DNA from: Flavobacterium sp.
GTDB lineage: Bacteria; Bacteroidota; Bacteroidia; Flavobacteriales; Flavobacteriaceae
Reading direction: 5' to 3'
NCBI RefSeq assembly: GCF_027531705.1
Contig: NZ_JAPZSP010000018.1
Coordinates: 124,001 to 188,000 of the forward strand
DNA: 64,000 nucleotides
Every line of letters begins with the position of its first letter. Within the stretch, counting starts at the first letter, position 1. The notes beneath the pieces are model-generated. The model was not told the origin of the DNA. It saw only the letters and a list, made by a program, of their open reading frames with translations, and made no database searches. This document shows positions 57,530 through 64,000 of this stretch, one piece after another. The translations under genes and the position numbers were made by a program.

Positions 57530-58057
57530 ATGAAGGAAGAACAAGTCATATTAGTCAACGAAAAAGACGAACCAATTGGTTTGATGAATAAACTCGAAGC
57601 GCACGAAAAAGCGGTTTTGCATCGTGCGTTTTCAGTTTTTGTTTTAAACGATAAAAACGAAGTCATGCTACAACAACGTGCGCATCACAAATACCATTCG
57701 CCATTGTTGTGGACCAATACTTGTTGTAGTCATCAGCGTGCTGGCGAAACCAATATTGAAGCTGGAAAACGTCGTTTGTATGAAGAAATGGGGTTCAAAA
57801 CTGAATTGAAAGAGTTGTTTCATTTTATTTACAAAGCACCTTTTGACAACGGTTTGACCGAACATGAACTCGACCATGTTATGATTGGTTATTCCAACGA
57901 AGAACCCAATATAAATTGTGAAGAAGTTGAAAGCTGGAAATGGATGAAGATTGAAGATATTAAAGAAGATATGATTCAAAATCCTGATATTTATACAGTT
58001 TGGTTTAAAATTATCTTTGACGAATTTTATCATTATTTAGAAGAACACAAGTTATAA
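57530..58057 (+). CDS. idi: Isopentenyl-diphosphate delta-isomerase type 1
   Basis: LHRAFSVFVLNDKNEVMLQQRA; LLWTNTCCSHQRAGE; ENELDHVM-type motif. Confidence 0.95.
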   Translation: MKEEQVILVNEKDEPIGLMNKLEAHEKAVLHRAFSVFVLNDKNEVMLQQRAHHKYHSPLLWTNTCCSHQRAGETNIEAGKRRLYEEMGFKTELKELFHFIYKAPFDNGLTEHELDHVMIGYSNEEPNINCEEVESWKWMKIEDIKEDMIQNPDIYTVWFKIIFDEFYHYLEEHKL

Positions 58058-58088
58058 ATTCCAATTTTTAAATTCCAAAATCCAAAAA
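58056..58088 (+). repeat. AATTCCAA microrepeat patch directly abutting the ATG of the 6-carboxytetrahydropterin synthase gene
   Basis: AAATTCCAATTTTTAAATTCCAAAATCCAAAAA-ATG. Confidence 0.75.
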
Positions 58089-58499
58089 ATGAAAGTAACA
58101 GTTTCAAGAAAAGCACACTTTAATGCAGCACATCGATTGTATCGAAAAGATTGGACTATGGAACGAAATGATGCCGTTTTTGGAAAATGCAACAATCCAA
58201 ACTTTCACGGACACAATTACGAATTAATCGTTTCGGTTACTGGCGAAATTGACCAAGAAACTGGTTTTGTAATCGACGTGAAAATACTTTCAGATTTAAT
58301 TAAAGAACACATAGAAAACGCTTTTGATCATAAAAATTTGAATCTTGATGTTCCCGATTTTGCAGATTTAAACCCAACTGCCGAAAACATTGCAGTAGTA
58401 ATATGGAATAAATTAAGAACTTATATTGATTCTAATAAAGAACTAGAAATAACTCTTTATGAAACACCTCGTAACTTTGTAACCTATAAAGGCAACTAA
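58089..58499 (+). CDS. queD: 6-carboxytetrahydropterin synthase / QueD family
   Basis: FNAAHRL; CNNPNFHGHNYEL; FDHKNLNLD; ETPRNFVTY. Confidence 0.92.
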   Translation: MKVTVSRKAHFNAAHRLYRKDWTMERNDAVFGKCNNPNFHGHNYELIVSVTGEIDQETGFVIDVKILSDLIKEHIENAFDHKNLNLDVPDFADLNPTAENIAVVIWNKLRTYIDSNKELEITLYETPRNFVTYKGN

Positions 58500-58500
58500 A

Positions 58501-58980
58501 ATGGCATTAAAAATTGGTGATAAAATTCCAAACTTTACCGCAAAAGATACCAACGGAAATCTTTTTGACAGTCAAGATTACCTAGGCAAACAACCACTTG
58601 TAATTTACTTTTACCCAAAAGACAATACGCCGGGTTGTACAACACAAGCTTGCAGTTTTAGAGATAATTATCAAGATTTTAAAGATTTAGGAGCAGAAGT
58701 TATTGGAATAAGCTCAGATAGTGTTAGGTCACATATTCAGTTTAAAAGTAAATTCAACTTGCCTTTCATATTACTTTCTGATAATGATAAAAAAATAAGA
58801 AAACTTTTTGGAGTTCAAAATAATTTGCTTGTAATTCCTGGACGAGAAACTTTTGTGACTGATAAAAACGGAACCATTCTACTAATTTTCAATAGTATGT
58901 CTGCCGAAATCCATATAGAAAAAGCATTGTCAATACTTAAAAAATATAGCAACTATTCATCTATATGTTTCGGTCATTAA
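58501..58980 (+). CDS. bcp: Thioredoxin-dependent peroxiredoxin (BCP type)
   Basis: YFYPKDNTPGCTTQACSFRDNY. Confidence 0.95.
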   Translation: MALKIGDKIPNFTAKDTNGNLFDSQDYLGKQPLVIYFYPKDNTPGCTTQACSFRDNYQDFKDLGAEVIGISSDSVRSHIQFKSKFNLPFILLSDNDKKIRKLFGVQNNLLVIPGRETFVTDKNGTILLIFNSMSAEIHIEKALSILKKYSNYSSICFGH

Positions 58981-59059
58981 ACTTATTTAATCAATTAATC
59001 CGCCGAAATTAATTAAATCTTAAATATTTTTTTTTCATTTTTGCAATAAATTAAATTAA

Positions 59060-60022
59060 ATGAATTTATATCCACTACAATTCCAGCCTATTCTAAAAGA
59101 CAGAATTTGGGGCGGAACCAAGCTAAAAACCTATTTAAACAAACCTATTTCTTCTGAAATCACTGGAGAAAGTTGGGAAATTTCTACTGTAGAAAACGAT
59201 GTTAGTGTTATTTCCAATGGTTTTTTTAAAGGAAAATCATTAAACGAAATCATTTCTGAATTTCCAAATGAAGTTTTAGGAACAAAAGTTTATGAGCAAT
59301 TTGGAAAACAATTTCCATTACTTTTCAAATATCTTGATGCTCGTGAGGATTTATCAATTCAAGTTCATCCTAATGATGAATTGGCAGCTAAACGTCATAA
59401 TTCGTTTGGTAAAACCGAAATGTGGTATGTCATGCAAGCTGATGAAAATGCTCGACTAATAGTTGGTTTCAAAGAAAAATCTTCACCAAATGAATATTTA
59501 AAAAGTCTTGAAAACAAAACAATAATTGATATTTTAGATACTAAAAAAGTAAAAAAAGGAGATGTTTTTTTCCTCGAAACTGGAACTGTTCATGCCATTG
59601 GAGCTGGAACAGTAATTGCCGAAATTCAACAAACTTCTGACATTACTTATAGATTATATGATTTTGATAGAGTTGACGCTCATGGAAATACACGCGAATT
59701 ACATGTCGATTTAGCTTTAGATGCCATAAACTATAATGTAGTTGAAGCTCAAAAAGAATATTCTAAAGTTGTAAATTCTTCTAACGAAATGGTAAATTGT
59801 CCTTATTTTACGACCAATTTCATTCCACTTGATGGAAAAATTGAAGTTGAAAAAGACAAAAAATCATTTACAGTTTATATGTGTGTTGAAGGCAATTTTG
59901 AATTAGAATATAAAGGAGAAAGTTATCAGTACAAAACAGGTGATACGGTTTTAATTCCAGCAGAAATGGCTTTATTTGAAATTGATGGAAAAGCCTCTTT
60001 GTTAGAAATATACATTTCTTAA
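59060..60022 (+). CDS. manA: Type I mannose-6-phosphate isomerase
   Basis: LKDRIWGGTKL; SIQVHPNDELA; GKTEMWYV; FLETGTVHAIGAGTVIAEIQQTSDITYRLYDF. Confidence 0.94.
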   Translation: MNLYPLQFQPILKDRIWGGTKLKTYLNKPISSEITGESWEISTVENDVSVISNGFFKGKSLNEIISEFPNEVLGTKVYEQFGKQFPLLFKYLDAREDLSIQVHPNDELAAKRHNSFGKTEMWYVMQADENARLIVGFKEKSSPNEYLKSLENKTIIDILDTKKVKKGDVFFLETGTVHAIGAGTVIAEIQQTSDITYRLYDFDRVDAHGNTRELHVDLALDAINYNVVEAQKEYSKVVNSSNEMVNCPYFTTNFIPLDGKIEVEKDKKSFTVYMCVEGNFELEYKGESYQYKTGDTVLIPAEMALFEIDGKASLLEIYIS

Positions 60023-60044
60023 CCTTTATTAGAAAGATTATGTG

Positions 60045-60052
60045 TAATTTTG
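60045..60052 (+). promoter_or_regulatory. -7 promoter element TAATTTTG
   Basis: TAnnTTTG upstream of 60079. Confidence 0.5.
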
Positions 60053-60078
60053 CATCAAATTTTAAAAAATAGAAGAAA

Positions 60079-60348
60079 ATGCCAAGTGTTAAAAATTTAA
60101 AAAAAGATATCAATTTTGTTTTAGGTGATATTATAGAAGCGGTTTACTTATATGAAATGGCTACTACTGGAAAACCAACTCCTGAGAGCAATGCTGTAAT
60201 TGATGAAGCAATCACAACTTTTGATAGTTTAATCTTAAAAGTAAATGCTAAAAAAGTTGAAAACAAAAAAGCACATTTCAAACAAATTGGTTTAGAATTA
60301 GAACAAGCTGCAAATCAATTGGTTGAAAAAATCAACAGTTTACAATAA
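60079..60348 (+). CDS. Small conserved-looking hypothetical protein (89 aa)
   Basis: Own promoter element, intact ORF, helical composition. Confidence 0.75.
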   Translation: MPSVKNLKKDINFVLGDIIEAVYLYEMATTGKPTPESNAVIDEAITTFDSLILKVNAKKVENKKAHFKQIGLELEQAANQLVEKINSLQ

Positions 60349-60377
60349 AAAAAAGCATAAAAAAAGTTGCATTTTAT

Positions 60378-60408
60378 TTTGGATATTTAAAATTCAACTT
60401 TATATTTG
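60378..60408 (+). promoter_or_regulatory. tRNA-Thr promoter: TTTG (-33) N19 TATATTTG (-7)
   Basis: Full match to the Bacteroidota TTTG/TAnnTTTG consensus. Confidence 0.75.
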
Positions 60409-60423
60409 CACTCGAAATGAGTC

Positions 60424-60497
60424 GCCAGCGTAGCTCAGTTGGCTAGAGCAGCTGATTTGTAATCAGCAGGTCGTGGGTTCGAGTCCCTCCGCCGGCT
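60424..60497 (+). tRNA. tRNA-Thr (anticodon TGT)
   Basis: 74-nt cloverleaf; D arm GCTC…GAGC; anticodon stem GCTGA-TTTGTAA-TCAGC; TTCGAGT loop; CCA not encoded. Confidence 0.95.
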
Positions 60498-60500
60498 CAA

Positions 60501-60532
60501 AAAGAGAAAACGAAAGTTTTCTCTTTTTTTTA
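60501..60532 (+). terminator. tRNA terminator
   Basis: AAAGAGAAAAC-GAAA-GTTTTCTCTTTTTTT. Confidence 0.9.
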
Positions 60533-60534
60533 TA

Positions 60535-60572
60535 CAAAAAAACCATAAGATAATAACTTATGGTTTTTTTGC
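60535..60572 (-). terminator. Terminator for the DUF4369-like gene (likely bidirectional)
   Basis: AAAAACCATAAG…CTTATGGTTTTT. Confidence 0.75.
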
Positions 60573-60587
60573 TTTAAGAATATTCTA

Positions 60588-61295
60588 TTATTTCTCTACT
60601 TTTCTTCTTTCGTTATAAAAATCTTTCAACTTTTTTCCATACATAGATTTTGCAACTTTAGGTGTCATCATTTTTTGTATAGTATCTAAATACTTCAAAT
60701 TAACATCTGGAATTTCAGATAACGCTATAAATGGAGCAACTTCATAATCTTTATTATTCAAGGCAAAATTTACAGCATACAAATAACGTCTTTTAGTTAC
60801 CAAATCTTGTTCTTTGGCAACACTGTCGGCTTGTGCATACTTTTTATCCTGATAAGCTTTAAATTGCATCTGAACTAAATCTAAATTTTTATCAGTATAT
60901 CTTGAATTTACTAATTTGTATTCTTCAAATTTATCATGGTTTTTAGAACCTGTAATTTTGGCATCCGAAAGATAATTTTCTAGAGAAGTTTGTATCGAAA
61001 TCTCTCCTGCTTCTGCAAAAAATGGAATGTTATTATCCAACGAATTGGTTACGCCTCTATCTAAAAAAAGATAATACATCTCGGGAGAATCAATTGTTAA
61101 ATGGCTTTCAAAATCAGACTTCCCATCAATTTTTATAGTGTCAATTGGCACCAAAAGTGAATCAACTATTTTTTGAATATAAAGTGTTCCTTTATTTAAC
61201 CCTTTAATGTTTCCTGTTAGGTGTAAATTGCCTTCATTTTTACTACAAGAAAAGATTGAAAATACTACTGCAAGAATGATTAACTGTTTTTTCAT
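60588..61295 (-). CDS. DUF4369 domain-containing lipoprotein
   Basis: Lipobox FSIFSCS; HLTGNIKGLNKGTLYIQKI. Confidence 0.85.
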   Translation of the reverse strand: MKKQLIILAVVFSIFSCSKNEGNLHLTGNIKGLNKGTLYIQKIVDSLLVPIDTIKIDGKSDFESHLTIDSPEMYYLFLDRGVTNSLDNNIPFFAEAGEISIQTSLENYLSDAKITGSKNHDKFEEYKLVNSRYTDKNLDLVQMQFKAYQDKKYAQADSVAKEQDLVTKRRYLYAVNFALNNKDYEVAPFIALSEIPDVNLKYLDTIQKMMTPKVAKSMYGKKLKDFYNERRKVEK

Positions 61296-61362
61296 TTTAT
61301 AATTTTAATAAGTCGCAAAGAAATGAAAAATATAAAGTTTGACAATTTTTATTACATAAAAA

Positions 61363-61383
61363 AACTCTTGCTGAACAAGAGTT
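61363..61383 (-). terminator. Terminator
   Basis: AACTCTTG-CTGAA-CAAGAGTT. Confidence 0.7.
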
Positions 61384-61389
61384 AAATTT

Positions 61390-61665
61390 TTAATCAAATT
61401 TATTTTTCATATAATATTTACCATCTAAATCATCAAAATCATCTTCGACTGCTGGCTTAGGTTTGGGTTTACTTGCGGCAACCTTTTTTTTCCAAAGCTC
61501 AAAATTTTCTTTAGACAATCTTTTGCGCAATAGTTCAGTTACTTCATTTTCGGTAATACCAAACTCAGCTTTTAAAACTTCAAAAGGCTTTTTTTCCTCT
61601 TGAGCCATACTTATAACTCGTTCTAACTGTTCGTTATCAAGTTCTACTCTTTTACTTTTTTTCAT
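61390..61665 (-). CDS. DUF2805 / TIGR03643 family protein
   Basis: RVISMAQEEKKPFEVLKAEFGITENEVTELLRKRLSKENFELWKKK. Confidence 0.88.
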   Translation of the reverse strand: MKKSKRVELDNEQLERVISMAQEEKKPFEVLKAEFGITENEVTELLRKRLSKENFELWKKKVAASKPKPKPAVEDDFDDLDGKYYMKNKFD

Positions 61666-61775
61666 TAGTCGAAAAGCACAATTTTAATGTTAATTCTTAT
61701 TCTATAATCAATTTATATACCAATATTAAGAAAAAAAATAATTACTTTTTAATTTTGGTCGAAATTTTTAAAAAT

Positions 61776-62375
61776 TTATTTTATAATTCTAAAAGTAAGG
61801 TTAATCCTTGCTCCTATTTCTTTAGAGCTTTTCGGAATTTGATGCTTCCAAAAATGCTGTGTTGTTCCTTTCATTATTAATAAACTTCCGTTTTCAAGAT
61901 TGATATTTTGTCTTTGATTGGTTGTATTATGTTTTAACTGAAAAACTCGTTCAGTACCAAAACTAACCGATGCAATTATCGGGTTTCTACCTAATTCTTT
62001 CTCATTATCGGCATGCCAACCATTACTGTCTTTTCCATCTCGATAATAATTTAGTAAGACAGTTGTGAAATTTTCATTGCAAATACTTTCAACTTCATTT
62101 TTGATGAACATCAATAAAGGATTCCAGCGGTTGGGTTGCATTATAATATTAGAATAACCATAAGGCTTTCCATCATTTCCAAAAAGCGAAGTTAATCTTG
62201 GTTGAAGATGCTTTTTCCCATAAACCGTTATTTCATCGTGTTGCCAAGGAATTTCATTTTTGAGTAATTCGAATAGCTCCTTAGATTTTTCAGAATTGAA
62301 TAACGAAGGATGATACTCAATTTCGGCATCTGGTAAATCGAAAACAATTTTTTCTTGAGGAAATAATAAATTCAT
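61776..62375 (-). CDS. AlkB-like alpha-ketoglutarate-dependent dioxygenase
   Basis: LLNYYRDGKDSNGWHADNEKELGRNPIIASVSFGTERVFQLK; WKHQIPK; RINLTFR. Confidence 0.93.
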   Translation of the reverse strand: MNLLFPQEKIVFDLPDAEIEYHPSLFNSEKSKELFELLKNEIPWQHDEITVYGKKHLQPRLTSLFGNDGKPYGYSNIIMQPNRWNPLLMFIKNEVESICNENFTTVLLNYYRDGKDSNGWHADNEKELGRNPIIASVSFGTERVFQLKHNTTNQRQNINLENGSLLIMKGTTQHFWKHQIPKSSKEIGARINLTFRIIK

Positions 62376-62435
62376 ATTCCAAAAATAAAAAAACCGCTCG
62401 AATTAACGAACGGTTCTGAATTATATTTTGAGTTT

Positions 62436-63143
62436 TTAGTCTTTATTTTTATCTTCAAGAACAAACTTATGAATAAATCCACCAACTAATGCACCTGCTA
62501 TTGGAGCAACCCAAAACAACCAAACTTGTGACAAAGGTTCACCACCAACATACAATGCTTGTGATAATGAACGAGCAGGATTTACTGATGTATTCGTTAT
62601 TGGAATACTTATAAGGTGAATTAAAGTCAATGCCAAACCAATTGCTATTCCAGCAAATTTACCATGTGCAAACTTATCTGTTGCTCCTAAAATGATGATT
62701 AAAAACATCATTGTCAATACAAATTCTGCAACAAAACAAGCTTCCATTGAATAACCTTCTGGAGAAAAAGCACCAAATCCGTTTGAAGCAAATGCTCCAG
62801 CTTTTGTATTATCAATAGCAAAACCTGCTTTTCCTGACAAAATAAAGAATAAAGTTGTTGCTGCTAAAAAAGCTCCAGCACATTGCGAAAGAATATAAGG
62901 CGCCAAATCTTTAGCCTTAAACTTTCCTCCAGCCCAAAGTCCGACAGAAACGGCAGGATTAAAATGTCCGCCTGATAGATGCCCAACAGCATAAGCCATT
63001 GTCAATACAGTAAGTCCGAAAGCTAGTGAAACACCAACAAATCCGATTCCTAAATCTGGAATTCCGGCAGCAAAAACGGCACTTCCGCAACCACCAAGTA
63101 CAAGCCAATACGTTCCGAAAAATTCTGCAAAAAGTTTTTTCAT
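62436..63143 (-). CDS. aqpZ: Aquaporin Z family channel
   Basis: [24 protein letters not shown] (two NPA motifs). Confidence 0.96.
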   Translation of the reverse strand: MKKLFAEFFGTYWLVLGGCGSAVFAAGIPDLGIGFVGVSLAFGLTVLTMAYAVGHLSGGHFNPAVSVGLWAGGKFKAKDLAPYILSQCAGAFLAATTLFFILSGKAGFAIDNTKAGAFASNGFGAFSPEGYSMEACFVAEFVLTMMFLIIILGATDKFAHGKFAGIAIGLALTLIHLISIPITNTSVNPARSLSQALYVGGEPLSQVWLFWVAPIAGALVGGFIHKFVLEDKNKD

Positions 63144-63219
63144 AATTAAATATTTAAGTTAATTAAATACGAACTTATAAAAAAATTGTGATTATTTTAA
63201 GAAAAATAAAAAAATTGAA

Positions 63220-64000
63220 TTATTTTTTAAATTTTACATTCATAATTACTATTGCTATAATAATAAGAATAATTCCAATCCATTGTAAAAAAACAACATT
63301 TTCATTTAAAATAAGATAAGCCATTAAGACCGAAACAGGTAGTTCAAGAGCAGAAACAATACTTCCAAGGCCAATTCCTGTTATTGGAAAACCAGCATTC
63401 ATCAATAAAGGCGGAATAATTGTGCCAAAAAGCGCTAAAAAAATTCCCCATTTTAAAAATATGGAATAATCATAAGGAGTGGTTTGTGTAAAAATTCCAA
63501 ATCCAAAAACAATAATTGCACCACCAAGAAGCATATATAAACTTCTCTGAGCAGACGAAATTCCAAGTGCAACTTTATTAGCAGTAAACATAGTAGTTGT
63601 AAAAGAAGCTGCAGCTAACATTCCCCATAAAATACCACGCCAATCAATAGTAATTTGATTATTAATTAGATTTGTTGCTAAAATTGTTCCAACTAAAACA
63701 ATTAATACGGAAATGATTTTTTGATTGGATGGCTTTCTTTTTTCAATAAACCATTCGAGCAAAACACCCATCCAAACGGTTTGCATAAGTAAAACAATAG
63801 CTATAGAAACATCAATATATTTTACACATAAGTAATAAAAAACACTTGTCATACCAAGTGATGTTCCGGCAAGCATTAAATGAAAAATATTTTTTGATGA
63901 AGCTTTTTCTACAACTTGATCAGTTCTATATTTCTGAAAAACATTGATTATAAAAACTCCTAAAATTCCCAAAATAAATTGAGACGAAGTAACTTCAGCA
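63220..64000 (-). CDS. EamA/DMT family transporter, 5' end beyond window
   Basis: Open frame continues upstream of the ORF-track M (AEVTSSQFILGILGVF…). Confidence 0.85.
   Translation of the reverse strand, partial: AEVTSSQFILGILGVFIINVFQKYRTDQVVEKASSKNIFHLMLAGTSLGMTSVFYYLCVKYIDVSIAIVLLMQTVWMGVLLEWFIEKRKPSNQKIISVLIVLVGTILATNLINNQITIDWRGILWGMLAAASFTTTMFTANKVALGISSAQRSLYMLLGGAIIVFGFGIFTQTTPYDYSIFLKWGIFLALFGTIIPPLLMNAGFPITGIGLGSIVSALELPVSVLMAYLILNENVVFLQWIGIILIIIAIVIMNVKFKK

Noticed and set aside
57668-58033. 121-aa minus-strand ORF
   Set aside because: Antisense to idi
60501-60572. Possible small RNA after tRNA-Thr
   Set aside because: Explained by two adjacent terminators of convergent units

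Overview
AT-rich chromosomal window from a Flavobacterium-like Bacteroidota genome. This assignment rests on type IX secretion (T9SS) C-terminal domains, TAnnTTTG promoters, absence of obvious Shine-Dalgarno sequences, and gene content. Most of the window is housekeeping: accA, tgt, lptF/G-type permease, a biotin-dependent acyl-CoA carboxylase triad, ndk, ftsY, rpmG/rpmB plus a small DUF4295 ORF missed by the ORF track, cinA, E2 acyltransferase, lptB, tatC, a KpsF/KdsD-type isomerase, recQ, idi, queD-like, bcp, manA, aqpZ and one tRNA-Thr. There are five predicted T9SS substrates. The most interesting items are: (1) a large LAGLIDADG intein in the Walker A motif of replicative helicase DnaB; (2) a dispersed hairpin repeat family with conserved ends and a variable core (two members, 2321-2452 and 37605-37732); (3) many degenerate 7-10 nt microrepeat patches that fill gaps between co-directional genes, often ending at the next ATG, with two apparent in-frame copies inside a radical SAM gene; (4) a 21-bp-spaced direct repeat just upstream of the promoter of a LytS/LytTR-type two-component operon that also appears to carry a secreted LRR protein; (5) an AT-rich orphan gene lying between dispersed repeats. 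No CRISPR array, prophage or complete transposon was seen. All family names come from motif recognition by eye; no database search was run.
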